Shown: positions 7,998-17,138 of the stretch, piece after piece
How the letters are laid out: the number at the start of each line of letters is the position of its first letter
How positions within the stretch are numbered: position 1 is the first letter of the stretch
From: Alteromonadaceae bacterium
Lineage (GTDB): Bacteria; Pseudomonadota; Gammaproteobacteria; Enterobacterales; Alteromonadaceae
Direction of reading: 5' to 3'
Assembly: GCA_014872785.1 (NCBI GenBank)
Contig: WKFJ01000064.1
Span: 1-64,000 of the forward strand
Length of the DNA: 64,000 bases
Position numbers and translations under genes: made by a program
The notes under the pieces: generated by a model
The model's database searches: none
What the model was told of the DNA's origin: nothing
What the model saw: the letters and a program-made list of their open reading frames with translations, nothing else

Positions 7998-9146
7998 TTG
8001 AACTTTATTACTTCAATTGTTGGGCACTGTAGTAAAGCGTGGCGACCTGCTTCAGGTGTAAATAGCGTTCTTCTAACTGTCATGCTGTGGTCTACATCGT
8101 GGATGGTAAGCGCCAGCGAGAAAATAAATGTCACTTTCGTCTCGCCTAATCCACCTGGAACGGGTTATTGGCAGCATTATGACAATGCCATGCATGCCGC
8201 AGCCGATAAGTTAAATATTAATTTAACTATCATTCATTCAAGAGACCTTGACCGATTTGCCTATATGGAATCTCTTAGCAAGGTTGACCTCGAAGAAACT
8301 GATTATGCAATTGCCTTACTCAAGGTTAATGTCGCTGACAAATTGCTAAAAATGTTTGAGCAATCCAATGTCAAGTTGATCACTAACAACATTGAGATCC
8401 CCGAACAACACGCCCAACAAATTGGCTTGCCGCGTCAAAAGTACAAGAATTGGATAGGACACGTTATTCCTGATGATTATGACGCCGGAAAATTATTAGC
8501 GTCAGAATTACTCAAGCACTATAAAGCAAAACAATCAGACCCGATAGGTATAGTCGCGCTTTCAGGGTCGCGTGATGCATCAGTTTCCTACCTGAGAAAT
8601 AAAGGGCTCAGTGATTTAATCGCTAACAATGGTAATTTTCGACTAGAACAAGTGATATACACAGACTGGAAGTACCAAACGGCGAAGCAAAAGTTTGCCG
8701 GTCTGATAAAACGCTACCCAAACACTAAAGTAATCTGGTGTGCCAGCGATGAAATTGCTCAAGCGGTGTTGGACGAATTAAATGCCAATAACGCCTTAAA
8801 TGACTATAGAGTCGGCAGCATTGACTGGTCGCAAAGCGGCGTCAATTTGTTTGGCCAAACAGGTTACATCACCTCAGTTGGAGGGCACTTTCTAGAAGGA
8901 GGCTTAATACTGTCACTCCTAAGGGATTATCATGATGGTATCGACTTTGAGCAAGACTTGGGCTCGCGCTTACTGATAAAAATGGGCGCACTTAACAGGC
9001 AAAACCTCAAGCAAGTGGAAGACCTCATCTTCTATGATAATTGGGAAAAACTAAACTTCCGTTTGCTATCCAAGAGTTTTGGTGGCGACCCTACATTATT
9101 GAAAAACGATTACCCTCAGCTACTTGATCAAATTTATGATAAGTAA
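7998..9146 (+). CDS. Periplasmic binding protein type 1 (sugar-binding-like), orphan
   Basis: 382 residues from a TTG codon. The amino end has a hydrophobic signal segment (SVLLTVMLWSTSWMVSAS, about residues 23-40), then the class I periplasmic-binding fold: INVTFVSPNPPGTGYW, DNAMHAAADKLNINLTI, then DPIGIVALSGSRDASVSYLRNKGL and TKVIWCASDEIAQAVLDEL, which match Peripla_BP_4 proteins. An ATG inside the signal segment at 8082 is the alternative start but would leave a very short export signal. A TATAAT hexamer at 7951-7956 could be the -10 element. No ABC permease or ATPase adjoins it, so it may feed a receptor or a distant transporter. Confidence 0.75.
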   Translation: MNFITSIVGHCSKAWRPASGVNSVLLTVMLWSTSWMVSASEKINVTFVSPNPPGTGYWQHYDNAMHAAADKLNINLTIIHSRDLDRFAYMESLSKVDLEETDYAIALLKVNVADKLLKMFEQSNVKLITNNIEIPEQHAQQIGLPRQKYKNWIGHVIPDDYDAGKLLASELLKHYKAKQSDPIGIVALSGSRDASVSYLRNKGLSDLIANNGNFRLEQVIYTDWKYQTAKQKFAGLIKRYPNTKVIWCASDEIAQAVLDELNANNALNDYRVGSIDWSQSGVNLFGQTGYITSVGGHFLEGGLILSLLRDYHDGIDFEQDLGSRLLIKMGALNRQNLKQVEDLIFYDNWEKLNFRLLSKSFGGDPTLLKNDYPQLLDQIYDK

Positions 9147-9203
9147 GCGCAAGGGCAATGTTCTCAAACCTGTCGCGTAATAAAAGAGTCTATATCGACG
9201 CTG

Positions 9204-11159
9204 CTACGCGCAAATATCTGCTACATAGCTCAATCTAACTTCAATTGATTGATTATTATCTAGCGTGGCTTCGCCACTAAAAATTTGCGAACAAAGTGGG
9301 TCATATGGATAAGGTTCATAGTAGCTTGCATTTACCTCCCACTGCCCACTGAGTGGTCGGTTGATTTGAAAGCTTCGACATACGGAAAAGCCGCAATTGT
9401 CGGCAGCATTGATCTGAAACCGCTCTTCGGTTGAAGTATTTTTCAAATACAAATGAGTGACCGGTAACCTAAGATTGTTCTCGTCTACCGCCGTAATCAA
9501 ATAGTTGGGTTCACCCGATTTGCGAACAATGCTGAAGTCGGTATTTTGGTTCCCATCTAGTTTTGAACGAGTGAACCTTAAAAAGCTCGTTTCACCTTCT
9601 AAATTCACTTTCCAATTTCGATTGGATTCTTCATACAGACACTCCTCGGCTGCAAGACTGGTCTCCTGCCATTCATTGTCCAAGTATTGATAGTTGCTCC
9701 CCTCAATATGGCATAAGGGTTCATTTTCCGTTAACCAGGTAGCTATTACCGAATCGCTAGCAGCTATTTCCAATGCTTCCAACAAACTAGTTGTCTCACC
9801 CGATGTCGGAGACCAGGGCAAATTTACCCGCCCATCGAGAGTATTTTGACTGTCTCCGGCTGTATAAGTAATTGTATAGTTCGCGTCGACTGGCGCGACT
9901 GGCACAGGCGGAAGAATAAAGTGACGGTCATCCCAAAAATAGTGCCGGCTAACTGCCTGTCCTGGCTCTAGCGTCAACGTATCTTGCACATTATTCGTTG
10001 CGAATTGTGACAACGGTAATAGTGGAATGTCGTTAGCACTGACATTAAATAAATTGCCGGTATTGTTCACATCCAACGCCAACGGTTCATTACCAATATT
10101 CTCTGTTGTTAGCGTAAGAATGTGGCGGGTTACGAAAAAAAAGTATTCAATTGCTGAGTACGTACTCACCTTAGCACTCAATCTAATCGCATCATCCTGT
10201 TTGACAGATAGTTGACCGGTAACAGAATTATGTATATTGGTGGATGTCGACTCTTGAAAGTCTGAACTTGGCGACGCAGCTGAAAAGCTGGCCGAGTAAT
10301 TTTCCCAAATATCTCCGTCACCGGCAAACGCCTGACTTATACGCCATTGCCCTTCGTCAACCAAAAGCAAGGTGCAAAGCGGCACGAGATTCATTTGGCG
10401 CTCCGGCACTAGTTGCCACTGCGCCTCTTGTCCTGGGAGTTTGCTGTAAGCAATATTAAGACGGTCTCCAGCACGGTTTAAATCCGTGTAGCCATAAGAA
10501 ATACGACATAAACGCTCTTGGTCAGTTTGGAATATATCGTATTCAGTATTTTCGGTAAGCCACTCAAGTGCCATCTTGGCAGATTGAACTTGCGCATCAC
10601 CCGTAAAGGTAAGTGCTACATCATTTGCAGTGACATCACTTAAATCAATTTGCTCATTTTCTTCTATAAGCACAGATAAAGTGTAAGTTCCAGGATCCGA
10701 AGCGAATACAGCGCCCATGTTTTCTAGTTCTTGATACCAGACTATGGGGACATCAATGACTTCACCTGGCAAAATATCAACTATCTCGGCGTGATTTAGC
10801 GAATACGTTAGGTTTTTAAGTTCTAATTGCTGAGCAGTGCCAGTGTCAGCTTCTTCGTATGACACTACAACACTTAGTGAATCTGACGACACCAAACTCT
10901 GGTAATCAATGGGTGCGGTGCCCGTATTGGACAAGCGCACTTCCATAGAGATGTATTCACCAAGTGCAAATTCGGTGCGCTCAGTGACAAAACTTGTACT
11001 AAGCGCCGTCTGCAGGTTTTGGTTTGGGGGAGTGGTAGGTGTGCTTGGTGTTGTTGGCGTCGACACATCTGGCGCGTTGTCACTGCCGCCACCGCCGCAA
11101 GCGACAAGTAAAACGCAACAAAGCGCAGCGAGTACGCTGGATTTCCTTCTCATAGACAT
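9204..11159 (-). CDS. Large lipoprotein of unknown function
   Basis: 651 residues from the ATG at 11159, which follows an AAGGAA ribosome binding site; a TTG two codons earlier is possible. The signal sequence ends in the lipobox LLVACGGGG, so the protein should be lipidated. A short Thr/Pro linker follows (about residues 30-50). Next is an immunoglobulin-like region around FVTERTEFALGEYISMEVRLSNTGTAP that resembles the BsuPI/intracellular proteinase inhibitor beta-sandwich. The rest looks like further beta-sandwich repeats, with scattered cysteine pairs near the C-terminus. No enzyme motif is visible. It is convergent with the binding-protein gene. Confidence 0.7.
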   Translation of the reverse strand: MSMRRKSSVLAALCCVLLVACGGGGSDNAPDVSTPTTPSTPTTPPNQNLQTALSTSFVTERTEFALGEYISMEVRLSNTGTAPIDYQSLVSSDSLSVVVSYEEADTGTAQQLELKNLTYSLNHAEIVDILPGEVIDVPIVWYQELENMGAVFASDPGTYTLSVLIEENEQIDLSDVTANDVALTFTGDAQVQSAKMALEWLTENTEYDIFQTDQERLCRISYGYTDLNRAGDRLNIAYSKLPGQEAQWQLVPERQMNLVPLCTLLLVDEGQWRISQAFAGDGDIWENYSASFSAASPSSDFQESTSTNIHNSVTGQLSVKQDDAIRLSAKVSTYSAIEYFFFVTRHILTLTTENIGNEPLALDVNNTGNLFNVSANDIPLLPLSQFATNNVQDTLTLEPGQAVSRHYFWDDRHFILPPVPVAPVDANYTITYTAGDSQNTLDGRVNLPWSPTSGETTSLLEALEIAASDSVIATWLTENEPLCHIEGSNYQYLDNEWQETSLAAEECLYEESNRNWKVNLEGETSFLRFTRSKLDGNQNTDFSIVRKSGEPNYLITAVDENNLRLPVTHLYLKNTSTEERFQINAADNCGFSVCRSFQINRPLSGQWEVNASYYEPYPYDPLCSQIFSGEATLDNNQSIEVRLSYVADICA

Positions 11160-11268
11160 AATCAAATTCCTTATCTGGTTAATTAATTATGCCAGCTAAA
11201 AAACCAGCCCGCTAGACGAGAATTATGAAAAATGGTGAAGTGAGTCTCTTGATTGTGAGCCTTTCGAG

Positions 11269-12996
11269 TTAACGCGATGAATAGTGGCTAAGCAGCTCAA
11301 ACAGCTTGTTTAACTCGATAGGTTTACCCAAATGCGCGGTAAAGCCCAACTCGTTATATCTTCTGACATCTTCAGCCAATACATTTGCTGTTAGCGCTAC
11401 AACGGGCACGTTTGCGTTGATTTCTCTGAGCTCAGAAAAGGCCTCGACGCCATCCATCTCCGGCATTTGAATATCCATCAGCACTAGGTCAAAAGCTTGT
11501 GCATTAAATGCAGCTAATGCCTCTTTGCCGTTTTTAGCAAACGTAGTTTTGGCTTTTGTAGGTTGCAACATAGATTCAATAATGAGTTGATTTATCTCGT
11601 TGTCTTCTGCGACAAGTATCGAGACATCAGTTAAATCCGGAATACTGTCATCCACCGGTTTTTCTATTATTTCGTCTAAACTCGCAGGTTGTAGCGGCAA
11701 AATAACACATACCTTGGTGCCCTTGCCTTGAGTGCTGGTAACCGCAATTTTGCCATCCATTAGGTTGATAAGACTCAAGGTGATGGATAGCCCTAAACCA
11801 GTGCCGCCAAACTTGCGCGTTGTTGAATTATCTGCCTGAGCTAAACGTTCAAAGACCCTTTCTCTTTGTTTTTCGCTCATGCCGATACCTGTGTCGGTCA
11901 CGTCTATTCTAATAGCGCTGCCTTGCGGGTGAGGTATTACATTGACCTCGATAGAAATGCCGCCTTCTTGAGTGAACTTCACGGCATTAGATACCAAATT
12001 GAGTAATATTTGCCTGACGCGGACGACATCGCCAAGCCAACCATCCTGAAAATCATAAGACACTTGATAATCGAGTGATATGCCCTTGCTCTGAACGAGT
12101 TGATCTAGATCTGCCTTTACAGAATCAAGCACCTCTACGAGTGAAAATGGGTGCTGTTCAATGGAGATTTGGTTGGCCTCAATTTTTGAGTAATCCAAAA
12201 TATCGTTGATGATAGTAAGCAGCGTTTTCGCAGAGAAATTCGCTTTTACGATGAGCTCTCTTGCCTTTTCGTCTTGCGCCATACGCTCCAGCAATTGCAA
12301 GGTGCCAAGTATGCCGTTCATTGGCGTACGGATCTCGTGACTCATATTGGCGAGAAATTCGCTTTTTGCTTTTGTGGCGTTTTCGGCCTCTTCCTTAGCG
12401 ACCGCCAACTCTTCTTGTTTCTGCTGGATTTCCCTTCTGTTTTTGTTGATTTTATTGGTGTAAATACGATTGAAATAGCCAACATTTACACAATAAAGAT
12501 AGATGCAAACACAAGAAATAACGGTGGTCTCAATGGAAGAGTCTTTACTGAATTCGAACCCTACTAATAACCCGGTCACTACACTGGAAAGCGCCAAGAA
12601 AAACACGCTGCGAGCAAAACTTGGAATACCACCAATCATTAGGCTGTTAATGGAATTCACCAGGAAAAAGCCTAAGGTGATCCAGAGTTGAAAGCCTGTC
12701 AATGCTGCCCAAAGGCCGTAAAAAATAGCATCGAATATATGATTAACGGGTTCGGCGGAGCGGCGATAAGGGGCGATTTTGGCGTGGAGCATAGCAATGT
12801 GCGGCCAAATAATGCTCTGTAAGAAGATGCCCCAATAGAGGTGTGTATTACCCGAATCGTAATACACAGATAATAGAATCAGCCCCATAAGAATGAAGCC
12901 AACCACTCGCGGCAAATAACAAAGCTGCGCTAATTTACTCGCCTTTTGCAATTTAATGTAATCAAACGCAGAGCGTGTCATTGTTACATTATTCAT
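11269..12996 (-). CDS. MASE2-domain hybrid histidine kinase with receiver domain
   Basis: 575 residues. The N-terminal MASE2 membrane sensor covers about 25-130, with the family landmarks LPRVVGF, WPHIAML, PYR and NSLMIGG, and a further hydrophobic pair runs to about 175. After a coiled linker comes the HisKA dimerisation helix with phospho-acceptor His220 in MSHEIRTP. The ATPase domain has LLNLVSNAVKF (N box), DTGIGM and GGTGLGLS. The C-terminal receiver has acidic ED at 464-465, phospho-acceptor Asp508 in LVLMDIQMPEMDG, and the LTAN segment. There is no HPt domain here, so a separate phosphotransfer partner is expected. MASE2 is better known on adenylate and diguanylate cyclases. Confidence 0.9.
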   Translation of the reverse strand: MNNVTMTRSAFDYIKLQKASKLAQLCYLPRVVGFILMGLILLSVYYDSGNTHLYWGIFLQSIIWPHIAMLHAKIAPYRRSAEPVNHIFDAIFYGLWAALTGFQLWITLGFFLVNSINSLMIGGIPSFARSVFFLALSSVVTGLLVGFEFSKDSSIETTVISCVCIYLYCVNVGYFNRIYTNKINKNRREIQQKQEELAVAKEEAENATKAKSEFLANMSHEIRTPMNGILGTLQLLERMAQDEKARELIVKANFSAKTLLTIINDILDYSKIEANQISIEQHPFSLVEVLDSVKADLDQLVQSKGISLDYQVSYDFQDGWLGDVVRVRQILLNLVSNAVKFTQEGGISIEVNVIPHPQGSAIRIDVTDTGIGMSEKQRERVFERLAQADNSTTRKFGGTGLGLSITLSLINLMDGKIAVTSTQGKGTKVCVILPLQPASLDEIIEKPVDDSIPDLTDVSILVAEDNEINQLIIESMLQPTKAKTTFAKNGKEALAAFNAQAFDLVLMDIQMPEMDGVEAFSELREINANVPVVALTANVLAEDVRRYNELGFTAHLGKPIELNKLFELLSHYSSR

Positions 12997-13229
12997 TCGA
13001 TATAAACGTTAACCTCAGATAACTCAAAAGTGGCTCATAACCTTAGATTGATACCCTATGCACTCTACCATTTATCTATTGGTTTGCTAACCGATACATT
13101 GGTCAGAAATATTACGATGACAGCTTCGGTGAATTGCTGCCCGTACACTAAGTAAAATAGGATGCAAACGAATGCATGAGATTACGAGTATATAACTTCG
13201 TATACTGAGGAAAATGGAGCTTTTTCAGT

Positions 13230-14432
13230 ATGTTAAAACAAATTTTAAAACTATCGTTAGTTATCGGTTTACTGCTTAGTATTGATGCTGTGCGTTTCGC
13301 TTATGCCGACGTGATTGCGAACTATCTGACCGTTGAAATTAATGACTCAGGCAATCATCTTGATGCAGAAGACATCAGGGTTGCCGGTACTCTAAATGGA
13401 TGGACTGCAACACAGTACCCTACAGAACAAAAGAAATCAGGAGCTTATAGCCTCACCCTACCTTTACCCGATATAGAAGGCGTGTCTCTATTTAATATCT
13501 ACCACACGGGGAATTGGCAAAACCCGATTGCTACCGAATTTGGCAAACCCTCTACTTGCGGTTTTTTAGTCGATAACAGGAGTAACCAGCTCAAAATCGA
13601 TTTTTACGGTTGGAGTCAGGACAATCACATCAAACAAAATACAAATACCTTAGTTGGCAATCTCGACACCTATTCCGACTTCCCGATGCCGCAACTTGAC
13701 CGCAAGGGAGAGTTTTATGTGCTGTTACCTGCAAGTTATGAAAAAGAAGCGGTACGTCGTTACCCTGTGATTTATATGTTAGACGGACAAAACCTCTTCA
13801 CCGAGGCAAACTCCTACAGTTATGAATGGCGCGTAGATGAAATTGTAAAAGAGCTTGGTCTAGAAGTAATTGTTGTCGGTGTCGCCAACGGCGAAAACCG
13901 CTGGCAGGAATACAATCCATGGGACACTGTTAATTACACGGGCGCGGAACTAAAAGGTTTAGGTAAACAAACCATTGCCTTTATTAAAGCGTCTTTAAAA
14001 CCCTTTATCGACGAACAGTTTCGCACCCTCACTAGCAGTCAAGATACTGCGCTTATTGGCAGTTCGTTAGGTGGTTTGATGGCGCTTTACGCCGGTACTG
14101 AGCATGCTGATACCTTTGGCAAAGTCGCAGCATTTTCACCATCTTTCTCTTTTAAATCTATTGAAGGGCAAAACAAGCTTGATAGTGAAGACAGTAACCT
14201 TTTTGCTGCGATAAGCGCATTAAAGGCAGCGCCCACTAGTAAGATTTATTTCGACATGGGGGAAGTTGAGTATGGCTCATTTGCTTTGGTGGACTCACTA
14301 CACAAAACGCTAATCGATGCAGGAATGAGCGAAACTCAATTGAAGCTAGTAAAGGATAAGCGCGGCAGACACTGTGAGCTCGATTGGTCAAAACGTCTTC
14401 CCATGGCATTAACTTGGTTATTGGCTGAATGA
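13230..14432 (+). CDS. Exported alpha/beta-hydrolase esterase with N-terminal beta domain
   Basis: 400 residues. The signal peptide is MLKQILKLSLVIGLLLSI... to about residue 27. Residues about 30-130 look like a small beta-sandwich of the glycogen-binding/E-set kind (IRVAGTLNGWTATQYP; GAYSLTLPLPDIEGV). The rest is a putative-esterase (esterase D/Fes-like) hydrolase: RRYPVIYMLDGQNLF, VVGVANGENRWQEY, the nucleophile elbow GSSLGG (Ser at about 278), a late acidic region DMGEVEYGS, and GRHCELDW carrying the likely catalytic His. Relatives include siderophore and acyl esterases; the substrate cannot be read from the sequence. It is convergent with katG across a terminator. Confidence 0.8.
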   Translation: MLKQILKLSLVIGLLLSIDAVRFAYADVIANYLTVEINDSGNHLDAEDIRVAGTLNGWTATQYPTEQKKSGAYSLTLPLPDIEGVSLFNIYHTGNWQNPIATEFGKPSTCGFLVDNRSNQLKIDFYGWSQDNHIKQNTNTLVGNLDTYSDFPMPQLDRKGEFYVLLPASYEKEAVRRYPVIYMLDGQNLFTEANSYSYEWRVDEIVKELGLEVIVVGVANGENRWQEYNPWDTVNYTGAELKGLGKQTIAFIKASLKPFIDEQFRTLTSSQDTALIGSSLGGLMALYAGTEHADTFGKVAAFSPSFSFKSIEGQNKLDSEDSNLFAAISALKAAPTSKIYFDMGEVEYGSFALVDSLHKTLIDAGMSETQLKLVKDKRGRHCELDWSKRLPMALTWLLAE

Positions 14433-14458
14433 AAAAAAGGGCTCAGAAAGAGCCCTTT
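14432..14458 (-). terminator. Intrinsic terminator between the esterase and katG genes
   Basis: Arms 14436-14444 and 14450-14458 are exact complements around AGAAA. On the minus strand the stem is followed by seven T, so it chiefly serves katG; on the plus strand only three T follow. Confidence 0.85.
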
Positions 14459-14483
14459 AACACACATACACACGCATCAAATA

Positions 14484-16748
14484 TTAGAGATCAAACCGGT
14501 CGGCTTGCATGACTTTTACCCATGCATCGACAAAGTCTTGCACAAAACGCTGTTTCGAATTATCGAACGCGTAAACTTCGGCAACGGCTCTAAGTTCTGA
14601 AGACGAACCAAAAATGAGATCAACAGGTGTTGCAGTGTACTTAACCTCACCCGATTTGCGATCAACCCCCTCATAAACATCACCCGCTTTGCGCCACTTA
14701 GTAGACATATCTAATAAGTTAACAAAAAAGTCATTATTCAGTTGTCCAACAGAATCGGTAAACACACCGTGATTACTACCATCGGTATTCGCACCGAGTA
14801 CGCGTAATCCACCAACAAGTACTGTCATTTCTGGTACCGTTAGCCCCAGCTTGTCAGCTTTGTCCACTAACGCGCTTGTAGGTGACTTATAATACCCAGG
14901 CGTGTAGTAGTTTCTAAAGCCGTCGGCTTCTGGTTCGAGTAGTGAAAAAGAGTTTACGTCTGTTTGCTCTTGCGTAGCATCGCCACGGCCGGCAACAAAG
15001 GGAACCTCAACGTCAAAGCCTGCATCTTTAGCCGCTTTTTCGACCGCAGCGGCGCCACCTAAGACAATCAAATCTGCCAGTGACACTTTGGTACTGCTAA
15101 AGAAACCACCGTTAAAATCATCATGAATACCTTTGAGTACCGCAATGACTTTATCTACCTCAGTTGGATTATTCACTGCCCAGCTTTTTTGCGGTTCAAG
15201 CGCAATACGAGCACCGTTTGCGCCGCCGCGCATGTCGGTATCGCGATACGAAGAAGCTGCCCCCCATGCTACGCGAACCAGCTCAGACACACTTAGTCCT
15301 GACGCCAAAATCTCTTTTTTGAGTTTAGCTACGTCGTCTGCATCCACCATTTTGTAGTCAGGCTTGGGGATCGGATCCTGCCAAATGTGTTCTTTTTGCG
15401 GAAATGCGTCGCCTAAGTAGTTATCTAGCGGCCCCATGTCGCGGTGAGTCAACTTGAACCAAGCTTTGGCAAATGCCAGACGATACTCCTCAGGGTCTGC
15501 AAGGAAACGCTCAGCGATTTTCTTGTATTCAGGGTCAAACTTGAGTGCCAAATCTGCCGTTGTCATTACTGGTGTATTAAACTTACCTTCAATATGGGCA
15601 TCCGGTACTGTTTTGTGAAGTGATTCATCGGTTGGGATCCAAATGATCGCACCTGCTGGGCTGCGCGATTGCTTCCACTCGAAAGACAATAAGTTCTGCA
15701 AATACAGTGATGTCCAGCGCGTTGGCGCCTGCGTCCAAGCACCTTCAAGCCCACTGGTAACAGTATCTTCGGAATGGCCTTTACCACATTTGTTTTTCCA
15801 GCCAAAACCCTGTTCTTCTATTGGCGCAGCACCAGGCTCAACGTCGACACATTTTTTGGTTTTGTGTGCGCCATGCATTTTGCCAAAAGTATGGCCACCG
15901 GCGATAAGTGCTAACGTTTCTTCATCGTTCATGGCCATGCGACCAAACGACTCTCTGATGTTTTTAGCTGAACCAAGTGGCTCAGGCACACCGCCCGGCC
16001 CTTCAGGGTTCACATAAATAAGCCCTTGATGCGCCGCTGCAAGTGGTTTTTGAAGCTTACCATCCGAGTCGCGACGGTCGCTTGCTAACATCTCTACCTC
16101 AGGTCCCCAATATACTAAGTCGGGCTCCCAATCATCATCTCGTCCCGCGGCGAAGCCGTAGGTTTTAAAACCCATATTTTCCAGGGCGACATTACCCGCG
16201 AGCACAATTAAATCGCCCCAAGAAATGAGTTCACCGTATTTCTGTTTGATGGGCCAAAGCAACCTTCTCGCCTTGTCTAAGTTACCATTGTCAGGCCAAC
16301 TATTTAGGGGGTCAAAGCGCTGTTGACCACCACCAGCGCCACCGCGTCCATCATGGGTTCGGTAAGTACCTGCCGCGTGCCAGGTCATGCGAATAAAAAA
16401 TGGGCCATAGTTGCCCCAGTCGGCAGGCCACCAATCTTGTGAGTCAGTTAGCACAAAGTCGATGTCTTTCTTAAGGGCTGCCATATCTAATTTGGCAAAG
16501 GCTTCTTTGTAGTCGAAGTCTTCGCCTAGTGGATTGGAGCGTGAGTCGTGATCTCTAAGCGGTGTTAAATCAAGTTGATCCGGCCACCAAAACAAATTGG
16601 ATTTGGCTTGTCCAGGAATGACTTTTCCCATGCCAATGGCGCCAGATGGTTTGCTCATTTGCTGTTCAACTGCGATGGCGCTAATACTCGCGCCAAATAC
16701 CAATGCACCTGCTAGTGCTGATACTTTAAAAAATCTATATGCCTTCAT
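14484..16748 (-). CDS. katG: Catalase-peroxidase KatG, with a signal peptide
   Basis: 754 residues. It breaks down hydrogen peroxide (catalase) and oxidises electron donors (peroxidase) using haem. The distal triad is R120, W123 and H124 (RMTWHAAG). The proximal haem ligand is H286 (GGHTFGK). The Met-Tyr-Trp cross-link residues W123, Y245 (LIYVNPEG) and M271 (RMAMND) are all present. The duplicated C-terminal half is complete. Unlike cytoplasmic E. coli KatG it starts with an export signal (MKAYRFFKVSALAGALVFGA, cleavage near AIA-VE), so it is probably periplasmic, like KatP/KatB types. It is transcribed away from oxyR, which very likely activates it. Confidence 0.96.
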   Translation of the reverse strand: MKAYRFFKVSALAGALVFGASISAIAVEQQMSKPSGAIGMGKVIPGQAKSNLFWWPDQLDLTPLRDHDSRSNPLGEDFDYKEAFAKLDMAALKKDIDFVLTDSQDWWPADWGNYGPFFIRMTWHAAGTYRTHDGRGGAGGGQQRFDPLNSWPDNGNLDKARRLLWPIKQKYGELISWGDLIVLAGNVALENMGFKTYGFAAGRDDDWEPDLVYWGPEVEMLASDRRDSDGKLQKPLAAAHQGLIYVNPEGPGGVPEPLGSAKNIRESFGRMAMNDEETLALIAGGHTFGKMHGAHKTKKCVDVEPGAAPIEEQGFGWKNKCGKGHSEDTVTSGLEGAWTQAPTRWTSLYLQNLLSFEWKQSRSPAGAIIWIPTDESLHKTVPDAHIEGKFNTPVMTTADLALKFDPEYKKIAERFLADPEEYRLAFAKAWFKLTHRDMGPLDNYLGDAFPQKEHIWQDPIPKPDYKMVDADDVAKLKKEILASGLSVSELVRVAWGAASSYRDTDMRGGANGARIALEPQKSWAVNNPTEVDKVIAVLKGIHDDFNGGFFSSTKVSLADLIVLGGAAAVEKAAKDAGFDVEVPFVAGRGDATQEQTDVNSFSLLEPEADGFRNYYTPGYYKSPTSALVDKADKLGLTVPEMTVLVGGLRVLGANTDGSNHGVFTDSVGQLNNDFFVNLLDMSTKWRKAGDVYEGVDRKSGEVKYTATPVDLIFGSSSELRAVAEVYAFDNSKQRFVQDFVDAWVKVMQADRFDL

Positions 16749-17138
16749 TATAGTCCCCTAAGGTTTGTTACTTTGGAACGGCATATACGATTATAAAAAC
16801 TATCTTTAGGTGGGATATCCAATAATATTGAATTTAGAATTCAATAAATTTAATGGTCCATTTTTCTTGCCCATTTTGCCTATGAACGCTCATTTTCCTC
16901 AGTGAGGTTTACGTTACTAAAACCCACATATTGCTCACTTAAACAACATTGGAAAAGCTATTTTTAAAGGGATTGAGGGGAGAGACGCCTACTATTGCGT
17001 CATCTAAACTGTACAAACTAAACAATAGTTAAAGAGTATATATCCTACCTTAAAGTGGCAGAATGGCTGGGATAGACTACCTTTAATAAAACTGATTGAA
17101 TATGAAAAAACATTCAAAATATTTGAACTTTAAGCCAT
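16749..17138. promoter_or_regulatory. Divergent katG-oxyR intergenic region
   Basis: 390 bases hold both promoters. Only a weak half-match to the OxyR tetranucleotide pattern is visible (ATAG at 17025 and GTAT at 17036, with no good partner seven bases on), so I do not assign an operator. A short AT-rich palindromic stretch lies around 16828-16848. No small gene is evident. Confidence 0.4.

Noticed and set aside
16079..16150. Suspected loss of the Met-Tyr-Trp cofactor residues in KatG
   Set aside because: First alignment was out of register; counting from the proximal histidine places W123, Y245 and M271, all present.
17025..17039. Possible OxyR operator half-site
   Set aside because: Only one tetranucleotide fits, and no good second half at the proper spacing, so it is not assigned.
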